Shown piece by piece: positions 39,428 through 53,689 of a DNA stretch of 64,000 nt. Positions within the stretch are counted from its first letter, which is position 1; each line of letters starts with the position of its first letter. The notes beneath the pieces were generated by a model that ran no database searches, was not told the origin of the DNA, and saw only the letters and a program-made list of their open reading frames with translations. This stretch comes from Onchocerca lupi. Lineage: Eukaryota > Nematoda > Chromadorea > Rhabditida > Onchocercidae. Location of the stretch: assembly GCA_028564675.1 (NCBI GenBank), contig JAOVVO010000239.1, forward strand, positions 1-64,000, written 5' to 3'. A program made the translations under genes and the position numbers.

Positions 39428-42400
39428 ATGTCTTCACTTTTGCCGATCAAATTTCAAGAGCATGTCTTGGTAAGTTTAGTTTGATGGTTTTTTTTTTTTC
39501 CACAGCGCTGTCACTGGCGGCTGTTCCGTTCGATAAAAATTGATTTATTTAAGGTATTATTTTTGTCCACCATTAGTAAACAAACGAAACTTCTACATTA
39601 TTTCTGCATTCTTGACTGTTTTGGCTTCTTTTTACAATGAAATTCATGATACATTAACTCATTTTCTCTTAATAACCTGACAAAATGGCCATATTTGAAG
39701 TGTAGGATTATCTGTATAAAAGATACAAAAATTGAAGATAACTGTCAATTCAAGATTAGTGAATATAAAATCATACCATCAAAAACGTACAGGCACATAC
39801 TCGCCAGATTATTTAGTTTCAAGTACAACTTTTTTTTAGTTGCAAAGTTTGGGTATAAATGCTGCAAATATCGGATTTGCAACATTGACGATGGAATCGG
39901 ATAAATATATTGTCGTGAGAGAAAAAGTTGGTGAAAACGCTCAAGTTGTCATTGTTGATATGAATGACGTGACCAATCCCCTTCGCCGACCAATCACTGC
40001 AGATTCGGTGATCATGAATCCTACAACGAAAGTACTGGCTTTAAAGTGTAAGTTTTATTAATTCCAAAGCATTTTTGTCTTGTAATCAGCTGTTTCACAA
40101 AAGAATTTTTTTGAAAGTTTTATTTGTTTAGCATCTCGTACTCTTCAAATTTTCAACATTGAAATGAAAGCCAAGATGAAAGCATACAACATGCCGGAAG
40201 ATGTGATCTTTTGGAAATGGATTAATGTCAATACAATTGCACTAGTTTCGGAAACTGCTGCTTATCACTGGTCATTGCAAGGTTGTTCTAATTTTTTTTT
40301 TCTAAATAACGAGACCATTTATTATTTAGCAATGAATCTCCAGTTGATAATAAAATTAAATATTCAGATAATTCTATGAATCATCTGAAAAAGCTGTGAG
40401 ATTATTGCTGTAATCCTTCTTCTAATTAGGATTTCACTGGTTTGTTTTGCAAAGTCGTCTTATCTATTTCGTAATTTAATTTGCAGGTGATTCTCCTCCT
40501 GTAAAAATGTTTGAAAGGCATTCAACATTAAGTGGATTCCAGATAATCAATTATCGAGCGGACGCGGAATGCAAGTGGTTGTTGATCATTGGAATTGCTG
40601 CTAAGGTATTTTTTCTGTTCCATTTTTTTGTTATCATCTTTAGCGGACGTTCACTATAACTAAATATTACAAGTGATTTTATAGTTATAATTCCTATCGA
40701 CATTATGCGAAATCTTGTTTCAGTTTTTGAAAAGATAATGAATGGGCATATATTGATTTACCCAAATTTTCGGGCGAATCAATATATACCCATTCATTAC
40801 CTTTCTTTTTATATTTTTGAGTAATTTACTATTATTGGAATTTCAAATAAGAAGTTCAGTATTAAGATCATATGGATGCAAATTATTATTAAATTGCAGG
40901 ATAATCGTGTAGTTGGTGCAATGCAGTTGTATAGTACAGAGAGGAAGGTATCACAACCAATTGAAGGTCATGCAGCATGTTTCGTGAACTTTAAAATTGA
41001 AGGAAATCCACATCCTAGTAATTTGTTCTGCTTTTCCGTTCGAACTACACAAGGTGGAAAGGTTATTGTTTTTCGTTATTCATTAGATCTTAGTGGATAA
41101 AATGATTATGAAAGTCTAGTATAAAAATTATTTCTACATCTATGGAAAGAATTTTTAAGTCACATGGTCCTCCCGTAGGCGCAGCTTTTTCTATTTCAGA
41201 AAAAGTTGTTCAGTTAAGGGAAGGTAAATTGTATGTGCGTTTTATAGTGCATGCCATCAAATTCTTAATGGTATGTCTTCCGCCAAATGCAACATTTTCC
41301 ATGACTTATAAATATTTGGATCTCTTTTGTCAGAGAAATTAATGCTTATTTTTATTGTTTGTTATAATCAAGTTTTCAATTATTTGAATATGGCTGGTCA
41401 TAAAACATAAGACTCATTGGTTTCTCATAGGAAGTAGCAGCTATGTTTAGCTTGCGTTAATATTTCACTTCCAAATCGACATTGATTATTTCAGCTTCAT
41501 GTTATCGAGATAGGTAACCCACCTGCTGGTAATCAACCTTTCCAAAAGAAACAAGTAGAAGTGTATTATCCAGCTGAAGCTGCTACTGATTTTCCGGTTG
41601 CAATGCAGGTATGTGCTGGTTATTTCATAGTCTCAAGCAAAGCAATAAGTATGGAATAGTTTGAAATTCAGAATACTGTGCAGGATGAAAAATGCTGTGC
41701 AATAATCTGCATTACAAGAGATATTCGTTTTAACAAGGAAATTGATTTTTGCTTACGTATTATGACTTCCTGTAATTCAATATAATTAAACTAAACTATT
41801 TTTACACAGTTATATGAATAATGCATGCAAAAGCTCAATCATTTTATATGTCTAAATAGCAAATCAAAATAATAGAATCATGAAAAACATATGGTTTCAA
41901 AATTACTTTTTCTGTTTTGCTTGAATAGTCATTATATGATCATTTCATTACTAAAAGATAATAATTCACTACTAATATATTTTTTCATGATCAAAATTTT
42001 CTGAAAATACTTTACATTTACTGAAATGCGTCTAGTGATATAAAGAAAAGTGAGATAGATAAAGAGAAAACGAAAGAAATGTCTCTACTGTTATTTAAGG
42101 CAGGTTAGACATATCAAGCTAACTTTTAAGCTGTAGTTGCATTATTTGTGTGATGTCTTTTTTGGATTTGATTTTTCATCCGTAACATGCCTGTAATGTG
42201 AGAACAAAAATAAATTTTTTGATTATTTCGAATTTCCCATATCGAAAGGAATTAAATGAAATGAGGTTTGGTATCTCAACTTCAAAATGCTCTAATTGGC
42301 TCTGTCAATTGATATGAATTGGATATTACTTAGCATACGGTTGACTAATTGTAAATCGAACAGTTAAAAATGGAATGAAAAGGAAATTGAATTGCAGGCT

Positions 42401-45400
42401 TCATCGAAACACGGTATCATATATTTGGTGACGAAATATGGCTATGTACATTTATATGATATTGAAACAGCAGTATGTATTTATATGAATCGAATCTCAT
42501 CGGAAACTATTTTCGTTACTGCCGAATACACTGCTACAGAAGGAATAATTGGAGTGAATCGGAAGGGACAGGTATTATTTCTGTATTACTCTGTTGAGCT
42601 ACTTTGTTCTTAATAACTGTCAACTTGACCATCGAACAAATGATTAATGTAGATAGGTTATGCAGTTGAAATGAAGCAAATAGATATGTCGTGCTTGAAA
42701 CTTTACAAAATTCGGAGCATGCGTTGAAAATTTTATGGTACTCAAACGATTTGTCAGTTTCAATAATTTTTTGAATGATTTAGTATTCATAATTAGAAAG
42801 ACGTTTGTCGAATAGTTAACATTTTATTGTCATAATTTTCTGTGTCATGAAACGTACATCAACACTTTTTTTTAAGGTTCTCTCGGTAAGTATCGATGAA
42901 CAAAATATGATCCCATACGTGACACAAACTTTACAAAATCCGGAGCTTGCGTTGAAATTAGCAGTACGTTGCGATCTTCCAGGAGCCGAAGAATTATTCG
43001 TTCGTAAATTCAATCTACTTTTTGGTAATGGAAACTATGCTGAAGCTGCGAAAGTTGCTGCTACTGCTCCTCAAGTAATTAGTTTTTTTTTTTTTTTTTT
43101 TTTTTTTTGAATATACCAGAATTACTGATTTGTTTTATTAGTTGTGTTATAAATAGAATAATGATTTAAATTGAAATTTTGGACTGTATTTTGATTTTTA
43201 TCCATTTATATATGATTGTTTTATATTAATTTTGTGAAAATGAAAATGTTTTAGATCTTTCACAGCCAATAGAAATTGCAGGGAATTTTAAGAACGCCAC
43301 AAACAATCCAGAAGTTCCAGCAGTGTCCACATACTGGTGGTGGACCAAGTCCTCTTCTTCAGTATTTTGGAATATTACTTGATCAGGGACAGCTGAACAA
43401 GTATGAAACGTTGGAGCTGTGCCGACCAGTGCTAGTGCAGGTAGCATTTCTTTGCTGTTAACTTTATGCGATCTAGAAAATTGGTTGGAAGTCAAAAAAT
43501 TAATAAGGACGGTAGTGAATTTATTTTGTTTATCGGTCATTAACACTTCTTGTGTTCTGAAAGGCTGGGAGAGATGTTTAAATACATGTTTCTTTTTTCA
43601 CTTCTAACTGAAAAATTTATAAAAAATGGCACAAACGACCCAAAAAATTTATAGAAGTTTTGATTGATCATATATGTATCTATTGAACACATTAAAAATT
43701 AACTCCCTAATTCAATTTATAGGGAAGAAAACAGTTGTTAGAAAAATGGCTTACTGAAGGAAAACTTGAATGCAGTGAAGAATTAGGAGATCTGGTCCGA
43801 CCACATGATGTCAATGTTGCACTGTCTGTTTATCTTCGTGGTAATGTTCCTCATAAGGTTTGTGTATTTGTAAATACATTTGATTGATGGTTACCTTGTT
43901 GAATTAGTCTTCTACATTTAATGTTTTTGAAAAGGCTAATCATGAGAAAACGCGATTGGCTTTCGAAATGGCATAATTATTCATTAATTCGATAGAACAT
44001 TATCGACCAATAAATGAAAATTTATCTAACAGGTTGTCCAGTGCTTTGCTGAAACTGGTCAATTTGATAAAATTATTTTGTATGCTAAAAAAGTGAACTT
44101 CGAGCCTGATTATTTGTTCCAACTTCGACAAGTACTGCGCTCGAATCCGGAGATGGGAGCTAAATTTGCACAGATGCTTGTGTCCGAAGGCGAAAATGAA
44201 CCTTTAGCCGATATCAACCAGGTAAATTGTATGATAGTTCAATAGGGAAACAATTTATTGGAATACATTATATCTAGGTTCTTCTTGCTTTATATCTAGG
44301 GAGAAAAGAAGATAAAAACTTTTAAAAAATATCTGTATGAAGTTATTCAAATAGAAGTTTAATAAAATTAGCAATTTTGCTCCCTAGAATAATGAACGAG
44401 AAAATACATGGTTTAATTGCATTGTATCTTAAATTATGATTATTAGTTTGTTTGGTTTATTTGCATCATGAATATAAGTTTTTTGGGAATTTTCGATGAA
44501 TAGAAGGGTGATGATTCGAATTTACAGATAGTTGGATGTTTCGAGGAAATACAGGCAATACAACCGTGTACATCATTCTTGTTAGAAGTATTAAAAAGTG
44601 ATAAGGAATCAGAAGGACATCTTCAAACAAAACTGCTTGAAATGAATCTTCTTTGTGCTCCACAGGTAAATAAATTGAAAGATTTGGACAACCATTTATC
44701 TGCTACAAGGTTTTAATCTTTTGTTTTTCTAAAAGAACTGGTAATCAAAACGAAGAATTGAATGATCAAATGCTTTTGAAATTGCTCGTATTATTTTCAG
44801 GTAGCAGATGCAATATTGGGTAATCAGATGTTCCATCATTATGATCGTGCAACAATTGGACAATTGTGTGAGAAAGCTGGTTTGTTGCAACGAGCTTTGG
44901 AACACTTCACTGACCTCTACGATATTAAAAGAACCGTTGTTCATACTCAGCATCTTAAACCTGATGTTTGTTTTTTATTCCTTCACACTTATTTGATTTT
45001 TTATACTGATTTAAATAGATTAATTTAGGTCCTTGAGCAGATATATTCAAAAGATATTAATTATTAAGAGAAACAAACTTTTGTCGTAATGCTTTTCAAA
45101 AACATGCATGAGTTACAGTGGTTGGTAAATTACTTTGGTCAATTATCAGTGGAGGATTCATTGGAATGTTTGAAAGCGATGCTACAAACAAACATGCGGC
45201 AGAATTTACAAATTGTTGTCCAGATAGCTACCAAATACCATGAACAGTTGACTACCCATGCGCTTATTGATCTGTTTGAGTCGTTCAAAAGTTACGAAGG
45301 ACTATTCTACTTTTTAGGTTCCATTGTCAATTTCTCGCAAGATCCTGAAGTTCATTTCAAATACATACAGGTAAATTATGATTAAAGAGACAGTAATGTT

Positions 45401-48400
45401 ACAATTTGATGATTGATTCAGTGAATGACTGAAGAATTTTAGTAGTGTTCAGATTGCTGTTATGCATAATATTTTGTTTCCAGTCGTAATTTACTGTAAA
45501 TGTTAGTTCTTCGATCTTTTCAGTATGCATCACCATTGCTAAAACTATGAAATCACCTAATCTGATTTAATATTTGACTACTTTTCATATCGTTTAATCT
45601 TTATCATTTATTTATCATTGAGATATCCAAATTTCATTTTATGCATAGTTTTATGCATGCATGTAATTGACATTATTGAGATTATTTATGGGAGGGAAGT
45701 TTCCAAGTAATTATTAGTAACTGTAAAGAGAGTTTATTTCACCAATCACTAGTAATTTCAAATATATTTGAAATAGGATGGCATAATCAACTTTTATTGC
45801 AGGCTGCTACTAGAACTGGACAAATAAAAGAAGTGGAAAGAATTTGTCGTGAATCAAACTGTTATGAAGCCGAACGAGTTAAGAATTATTTAAAAGAGGC
45901 TAAATTAACGGATCAGCTGCCGTTGATCATTGTATGTGACCGACATGATATGGTACATGATCTTGTTCTTTATCTTTATCGGAACAATCTGCAGAAATAC
46001 ATCGAGGTGTTCGTGCAAAAGGTTATCTTTTATTTATTTATGAATTGGAACAACAGGTTATTAAGTTATGCATTAAACATATGATCATTTTTTGAGTCCC
46101 AAGTAAATTATTCCAAATTTCTTACTGCATTCTTGATTACTTTTTGATACCATGACCACAACTGCATAAATTTGAGTTCGTTTAGGTAAATCCGGCACGA
46201 TTACCTATAGTTGTTGGTGGTTTGCTGGACGTAGATTGCTCGGAAGATGCAATTAAACAACTTATCATCAATACAAGAGGAAAATTTGATATTGATGAAC
46301 TAGTTGAAGAAGTCGAGAAGAGGAATAGGTTTCTTTTTCGGTTTTTAATTAATAACGCATTTAAGACATGTTATGGAGACTTTAAAGAACAGTAGAAAAT
46401 AAATTGTGACCTTTTTGTTATATTACTACGAAATACATGGTATCAGTTTTAGATTGAAACTATTAGCACCATGGTTAGAGATGCGTGTTCAAGAAGGATC
46501 TACAGATGCAGCAACACACAATGCTCTTGCCAAAATCTATATTGATGCCAACAACAATCCCGAACGATTTCTTCGTGATAATCCATATTATGATTCGCGG
46601 ATTGTTGGAAAGTACTGTGAAAAAAGAGACCCGCATTTTGCTTGTCTCGCATATGAACGTGGTCAGTGTGATGCGGAACTTGTTAATGTAAGCCTTAATC
46701 ATTTATATATCGAATAATATTATTTTTAGCATCTTCCTATACAGTACACTGTCACAAAAAAGCTATTTTCATCCTGCATACAATTTCATATATGAGTTTA
46801 TTTTCATCCAGCATACAATTTCATTCTATATATGACTTTTTATTTTCATATTTCATTAAAGTACGACCTCTTTTAACGACACTTTATTTATTTGAGATTT
46901 ATAAGCACTTTTATTCTAAACTTCATTTATAGGTGTGCAACGAGAATTCACTTTTTAAAAATTTGGCGCGTTATTTAGTTAAGCGCCGTGATTTTCCACT
47001 TTGGGCTCAGGTGCTGGCGGAAGATAATCAACACAGAAGGCAGCTAATTGATCAGGTTTGCTTTAAACTTCCTTTATACGACTTTCAGTCGTTGTTCTCA
47101 TTTACGGACATGATCAATGTGATTCGAATTTATTAATGTGAAAATTTTTTGAAACCTTTCAATTTTTATATTTGATATTAGTTTGTGTTTATATTTGGAG
47201 CATGTTCTTTTTAATTTAAAAGAGACTTGAATCCACGATGTGAAATATTGAATGCTTATTCAAGAAAAGATATTGAAATTAGAATAAGAGATAGGAAGAA
47301 ATCTAAAAGTATCTGATGAAGAAATTGAAGTGGAATCAAACACTTATAATTTGCTGAGATACATATATTTTTTCAGGTAGTTCAAACGGCTCTCTCGGAA
47401 ACTCAAGATCCAGAGGATATTTCGGCAACGGTAAAGGCTTTTATGGCTGCTGATTTGCCGAATGAGTTAATTGAGCTACTGGAGAAAATTGTCCTTGACA
47501 ACTCTGTCTTTTCTGAACATAGGTAATTCTTGTAGATAAATTCAAGTTAGTAATTATTTTAACAATAGAAGTGTGAAAATTTCGTACAGTTCATGAACAG
47601 TTTGATTTCTTTATGATTCATAAATTTCAATGTTTTCATTATAGGAACCTTCAAAATTTGCTCATTTTGACAGCAATTAAAGCAGATCGTACACGTGTTA
47701 TGGAGTACATCCAAAAATTGGACAATTACGACGCACCGGACATCGCCAATATTGCTGTTTCCAATCAGTTGTTTGAAGAAGCATTTGCTATTTTCAAAAA
47801 ATTTGATGTTAATACTGCAGCAATCAATGTTAGTTCTTCGTTGTCTTTTCTTAGTTTTATATTTTCTTTTGATTCATCTCTTCAGTCATCTTGCTAGATT
47901 ATTTCGAACTTGATAGTTTAAAATGATTCATCATTTGCGATGAATTAAAGTTCATTGTTATGATTATATGATTACTAAGCAATCAGTTGTTAAATAAAGT
48001 ACATTTTCAGTTTATTCTTTCCGGTAAAAAATTTTTTTTCCTTTTTTTTCTTTTATGAAAAAAAATTGATTTCAAGATACTTTTTTTCTGTGCAAAGTGA
48101 ATTTAAATCAATTATTGCTTATAATAAAATTTATTCTAATGCAGGTGCTGATTGATAATGTATCCAATTTGGATCGCGCTTACGAATTTGCGGAACGATG
48201 TAATGAACCTGGTGTTTGGGCTTCGCTGGCTAAAGCGCAGCTGAAGGAGGGTTTGGTGAAAGAAGCTGTGGATTCATTCATTAAAGCCGATGATCCCACT
48301 GCATATATGGAAGTTGTCAGCAAATGTTCTGAAACAGGTTTGTATTCATTTACAAAATTAAGCAAGCTTTTTACAAATTTTTGGCATAAATTTGTATCAA

Positions 48401-51400
48401 AATTTATTAGTTCTTTAGTTCATCAAAAAGCTCGCTTAATCTATGAAACCACCACTACTTTATTATTTCAGGGAACTGGGAGGATTTGGTCCGATATTTG
48501 CAAATGGCGCGGAAAAAATCGAGGGAATCATACATAGAAACGGAACTCGTCTATGCTTATGCAAAAACAAATCGTCTTGCTGATCTGGAGGAATTCATTT
48601 CGGGACCTAATCATGCACAGATTCAACAAATAGGTGATCGATGTTTTGAAAGTGGAATGTATGAAGCAGCCAAAATTCTCTATAATAATATATCGAATTT
48701 TGCCAAATTATCGGTTACACTTGTTCGGCTTAACGAATTTCAAGGAGCGGTTGATGCTGCTCGTAAAGCAAATTCAACGAAAACATGGAAACAAGTAAGT
48801 ACTCATATTATATTCTGTGCATGTATATATTGTGTTTGTCAAATCAATATTTGACTATCAAATTAGAGATGAATATCAAAATGCAAATGATTTGTTTTTT
48901 CTTATTAATAAAATATTGATGATAAAAAAATGGATTAGAGAATATTCAGCACTAAAAATACAAGTTGTATCTAAATTAAATTTGAATATAAGTCAGTTTC
49001 ATAATAATTAAAAATGCTGTAAAGAATTTGGCAGAATTGTGAATATACATGAAACAAGAATATGAGTTTTTCTTGCTTTATAAATTTTCCATTCGTCTAC
49101 GAATTTAGGAACAAATTTAGGAAAAATTGTTATTTAGGTTTGTTTTGCTTGTGTTGATAACGAAGAATTTCGTTTGGCACAGATGTGTGGTCTTCATATT
49201 GTAGTACATGCAGATGAGCTCGAGGAATTAATCAATTATTATCAGGTTTGCATTCGTATACAGTTTCTTTTTTACTATATTTCAGATGTTTTGCATTTTA
49301 TGATGTATTTTAACATATCAGTCAATTTTATAATAGTTAATTAATAATTCTGTAAAGAATTTGACAAAACTGTGAAAATACACGAAACATGAGTATGAAT
49401 TTGTCGTGCTTTATAAATTTTTCATGTGTGTTTACTCTTAGTTTTTGAGTTTCTTTGAATTGAATATTTAAAAATAGAAGAACTGTTTATTAAAAACCGT
49501 TGAATTTTCTTTTTTAAAATTTATGGTGAATTTCTCCAGGAACGAGGTTACTTCGAAGAACTGATTGGTCTGCTAGAAGCAGCATTGGGTTTGGAAAGAG
49601 CCCATATGGGGATGTTTACTGAATTAGCAATTCTCTATAGTAAATATAAAGAGGAGAAGATGCGCGAGCATCTTGAATTGTTTTGGAGTCGAGTAAATAT
49701 TCCAAAGGTATATAATTTTTTTTTCTTAATTGAGTTCATTTAATTTACTTTAATGGAAGATAAGAGATACGAAATTTTTTTCCATCAGTTATAAATGGAA
49801 AATCGTTAGTTTGTAATATATTATGCAAAAATAATGATGGAGTAATTCACTTTTTTTTTATTTATTAACAAATTGGATTGTACTTCAGGTTTTGCGTGCT
49901 GCTGAACAAGCTCATTTATGGTCTGAACTTGTCTTTCTTTATGATAAATATGAGGAATATGATAATGCAGCCCAGACAATGATGCAACATCCAGTGGAAG
50001 CATGGCGAGAACAGCACTTTAAGGAAGTGATCACTAAGGTAATGAACGTGAAATATATTTTAATTTCTGTTATTACTCTTTATTCATAGAGTTTAAATTA
50101 CTTTAAAAAAAGATCATTATAAGCATTATTATAGGTAGCGAACATCGAACTATATTATAAGGCAATGCAGTTCTACTTGGATTATAAGCCGATGCTGTTG
50201 AATGATTTACTTCTTGTTCTAACACCACGACTTGATCATTCGCGAACCGTATCATTCTTTGCCAAATGTTTGTTCTTTTTTGAGAAATTTAGATCGCTCA
50301 AATGTTATGTCAGTGTTTTTAACAGTTGATTGTAATATCAAAAATAGCGCTAGTGGTATTTTTGTGTAAGTGATTTAATTATTTGTGTATCGGCTTGCTT
50401 TCAGTGAATCAGCTGCCTCTCGTGAAACCTTATTTACGTCAAGTGCAGACTCAGAATAACAAATCCGTGAATGAGGCTTTAAATCAGGTGCTCATCGAAG
50501 AAGAGGATTATGCTGGTCTTCGCGCTTCTATTGATGCTTATGATAATTTTGATAATATTTCCTTGGCACAACAGCTTGAGAAACATGAATTGCTTGAATT
50601 TAGACGTATATCTGCGTATTTGTATAGAGGTAATAATAGGTGGAAGCAGAGCGTTGAACTATGCAAGAAGGACAAACTGTATAAGGTAATTATTTTCAGT
50701 GATCTCAGTTAAATTTTCAAATTTGATAACATTAGTTTTGTGATCTAACATTTCAGGATGCAATGGAATATGCTGCGGAGTCTCGACAACCTGAAATAGC
50801 CGAAGAATTGTTAGCCTATTTTTTGGAAAACAAGTTACACGATTGCTTTGCAGCTTCTCTTTATCAAATGTATGACTTATTGCATCCAGATGTCATATTG
50901 GAATTAGCATGGAAACATAAGATTATGGACTTTGCGATGCCTTATATGATTCAAGTAATGCGCGATTATCATAGCAGGGTATGTATTATTTATAAACGTG
51001 TAATAATAGTTTGCATAATCTGCAGCATTTGCTGTGGTTGAAAATATCAATAACAAGCTGGTAGCAGTGGTAATGATTACCATTGTCTATTGACGTTTTC
51101 AGTTTAATCTTACTCTCATCAGTTAGTTGAAAAAGTTCTTGTTGAAAATATTGAAAAATAGTCATTTTAAATCTATGAATTAAATTAAAGCTTGGTCTTG
51201 AATCTAATAGAGATTCATACTTTACGATTTTGATTACGATCCTCCGGCATTGGAATTTTTTCTGCTATCATAATGTAGATTACTGTTTACTACTGTTTAG
51301 TGTAGAACTTGGATTACTGAGTTTTATTTCGCATATCAAGACATAGACATTGCTTTTATATAAAGACAGTAGAAATTGGTAGAACGCTTGGTAAAATAAT

Positions 51401-51958
51401 AATATTGAAAAAAATGAGGTTCATATAATTGTTAAATCTCGTAATGCTTTATGTTTATTTGTTAAAGTTTCAGTTCTTTTTTCGAACTTTGTTAATAAAG
51501 AATGATATATCTTTTAGATTGGAAAGTTAGAGAGAGCTGAAGCAGAGAGAAAAGAAGAGGTTCAGGGAAATCAACAACCGAATGGAAGCATGAGTTAGTA
51601 CTTTATGTGGATTTGAACTACTAGCTTCTTGTTTTTAGGTATTCGCTGAGATTTTAAGTATTACTGGAATTTTCTTCTGAATTGTATAATGATAACGCAA
51701 TCTGAATTGTGTAATGATAACGTATAATGACCAATTGTTAATATAACAGAATACTGAATTTACTGTTGATAAATTACTATTGCAGTAGAACCACAATTAA
51801 TGTTGACATTCCCGGGAGGTGCAGCGATAGGTTCGGTGCCACAAATGCCTGGAACATATACTACGGCAGTGTCTGGGGGTCCTTATGGTGGTACTTCACC
51901 AGCAACAAATGCTTATGGTACACCGATGTATCCAAGTAGCGGTTCGTATGCTATGTAA
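39428..51958 (+). CDS. chc-1: Clathrin heavy chain
   Basis: Builds the clathrin triskelion that coats endocytic and Golgi vesicles. Thirty exons: 39428-39469, 39840-40047, 40132-40281, 40487-40605, 40900-41061, 41495-41608, 42398-42571, 42877-43074, 43282-43440, 43723-43857, 44033-44221, 44528-44665, 44801-44965, 45119-45370, 45803-46021, 46186-46328, 46453-46687, 46933-47055, 47377-47522, 47645-47828, 48145-48337, 48472-48794, 49138-49245, 49540-49707, 49889-50038, 50135-50267, 50405-50685, 50757-50978, 51518-51593, 51786-51958. All phases agree; 1693 aa (human about 1675). It shows the seven-blade N-terminal propeller (MSSLLPIKFQEH...), linker with SPLLQYFGILLDQGQLNKYE, the heavy-chain repeat legs (e.g. 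WLVNYFGQLSVEDSLECL, RFLRDNPYYDSR), the trimerisation region (HKIMDFAMPY) and the QLMLT Hsc70 uncoating motif in a Gly/Pro/Ser/Tyr tail ending SGSYAM. Start at 39428 follows a CCGATTAG acceptor. Introns carry a hairpin, an exon fossil and direct repeats, listed separately. Confidence 0.97.
40736..40799. repeat. Near-perfect 64-nt inverted repeat in chc-1 intron 4
   Basis: Two 23-base arms (40736-40758 and 40777-40799) are reverse complements except for one position, around an 18-base loop that itself contains CCC/GGG. On the + strand the odd pair is C:A; on the - strand it becomes a G:U pair, making the stem continuous. A few more pairs extend outwards past one mismatch. The size fits a microRNA-type precursor or a very small foldback element. 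Confidence 0.85.
42650..42735 (+). pseudogene. Decayed partial copy of chc-1 exon 8
   Basis: Bases 42698-42732 match exon 8 at 42926-42960 with only a few changes; weaker similarity runs about 50 bases upstream. In the matching frame it reads LETLQNSEHALK against TQTLQNPELALK. It lies in intron 7, has no clear flanking splice pair and carries frame breaks upstream, so it is probably a fossil of a tandem exon duplication. Confidence 0.65.
46757..46840. repeat. Short tandem duplication in chc-1 intron 17
   Basis: The phrase 'tattttcatcc(t/a)gcatac' plus 'aatttcat' occurs twice about 37 bases apart. Small local duplication with no apparent function. Confidence 0.55.
48991..49092. repeat. Direct repeat copy A flanking chc-1 exon 23
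   Basis: About 100 bases matching 49319-49424 imperfectly; shared phrases include 'ctgtaaagaattt' and 'gctttataaattttt'. It lies upstream of the exon at 49138-49245, with the partner downstream. Confidence 0.7.
49319..49424. repeat. Direct repeat copy B flanking chc-1 exon 23
   Basis: Partner of 48991-49092 in the next intron. The pair brackets one exon, which suggests a past duplication that also covered an exon copy since lost, or insertion of two related elements. Confidence 0.7.
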
Positions 51959-52561
51959 TGGTCGATATTTCCTTTCAGAACTGAAACATTGATTCGTCCA
52001 TCTGAGATTGGTTTTGTAATGAAAAGTATCAGTTTTTGTTATTAAAAGACAATTTTATTTCATTATTTATTATTTTTTGTTGTGATCAATTCTTGGAAAA
52101 AATGCGAGAAGTTAGTTTGTATTATCTATTCTGTTTTGCTGCAGACTTCAAAATTAGGTTTTTGAATGATAGAAACGTCGCAACAAATTTTTCATAAAAG
52201 AATTTTTTAGGAATTAATGAACTTTCCGAATTTTCTGTTATGTAATTGTAATTCCTGGATTTCTGAAAATCTGGAAGTTTTTGAAATCACGTATAAATGA
52301 AAAACAACAGTAAGATGAAAATGAGTTATTTCAATCAGCTTCATTTCTTTTTCGATTTTTATCTATTTGATGTAGCCCATATAGGAACAGTATGTGTTAA
52401 AATTGTGATAAATTATTTCCTTTTTTTCTTTTCGTATTTGCAATGCTTGTTTGTATTATATAATGCACCATGTACTATTGAACAGCACTGTCTCGTCCTG
52501 AAAATCAAAATTTCCCTTTTTGTATACATTCACAGTGCCCTATTCTTTTATTCTGCTCCAC

Positions 52562-52567
52562 AATAAA
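52562..52567 (+). terminator. Possible poly(A) signal of chc-1
   Basis: AATAAA about 604 bases after the chc-1 stop codon; the first clear canonical hexamer I noticed there. A nearer variant signal may be used. Confidence 0.35.
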
Positions 52568-53689
52568 GATTTCTCATCAGATTTTCAGCACATTTTTAAT
52601 ACCTCAAAATTATTCAAAATACAGGCTATTTCATTCTTAGTCTTCGATCACCCGCTTTCCATTCATAAAATTTCGGTGTTAATTCATGACGTTCCAAAAC
52701 TAATTTTCTTGAAAATGAGCGAATTCTCGCACTGCTGTTGTTTGTTCTTTTTAAAAAAAAATTTTCTAATTCGTTGACATTTGTGCATGTTTTAATAATC
52801 CTACTGGGAGTTTCTCGAGACCATTTGAACAAAAGTGAAAAATAATTTTTGGAGAAAGGAATTGAAATGGAAAGAAACGAGAAGATCTGAAGTTACATTT
52901 GAAGGAGAATAAGATGTCGAAGTTGTCAACGATAATTTTTTAGAATATTCTAGCAATGATGAAGAAGATGACAGAAAGTATAGAAATTGATTTTAATTAC
53001 TTCAAATTCTTAAAAATTCTGCTTACAAGCAGGTTTTATTTAAATCTCAATTTAAACTAACAAAATATGATACCATAAAAATGATAAAACGGTAAAATGA
53101 ATTGAAATCAAATCTGCTTGCGCCTGTTTTAAGTAAATCGATTGGAAGTCAAAAGTTGTATTTTTTTTCTTGCTAATGCAAAAATAAAAAATCAATGTCT
53201 TCTACGTATATTATAATTTTACCTTTGACCTTTCAGTCTCTTTTTTTTTTTTAAAAATTTAAAACCATTGATAGTATATATAGTAGAGAGAAATGAAACT
53301 GAAGCTAAAGCAGGTATATTCATCATTCTAATGATCATTTTTTTTCTCCGTAAATTTTATATATTTGCTTTTCCCTCTTTCTTTCTTTCTATCTCCCTCC
53401 CTCTCTCCATCTCTCTCTCTTCTTTTCAACGAATTTTTTACATTAAATATTGTATTTACATAACATTAGTATAGGATGTTGCTAAGATTTTTTTTTTTTT
53501 TTTTTTTTTTAATGGCATTTCATACGAACGAAGTTGAAATTTTTTGTTACGACAATGCTATCATTTCATTTATTGTTATTTATTTATTTTTTTATCTGAA
53601 TAAATCATTATTTATAGCAATAGTTTCACCTTTAACCTTTCAACGATCAAGATAAGATAAGTATAATTTGCCATATTAAGTATGATAAA

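Noticed and set aside
52297..52777. Two overlapping hydrophobic open frames after clathrin heavy chain
   Set aside because: Phe/Tyr-rich translation of T-rich 3' flanking DNA; no start context or homologous pattern.
53250..53474. Open frame over CT-rich tract
   Set aside because: Low-complexity Ser/Leu/Ile translation of a pyrimidine tract.
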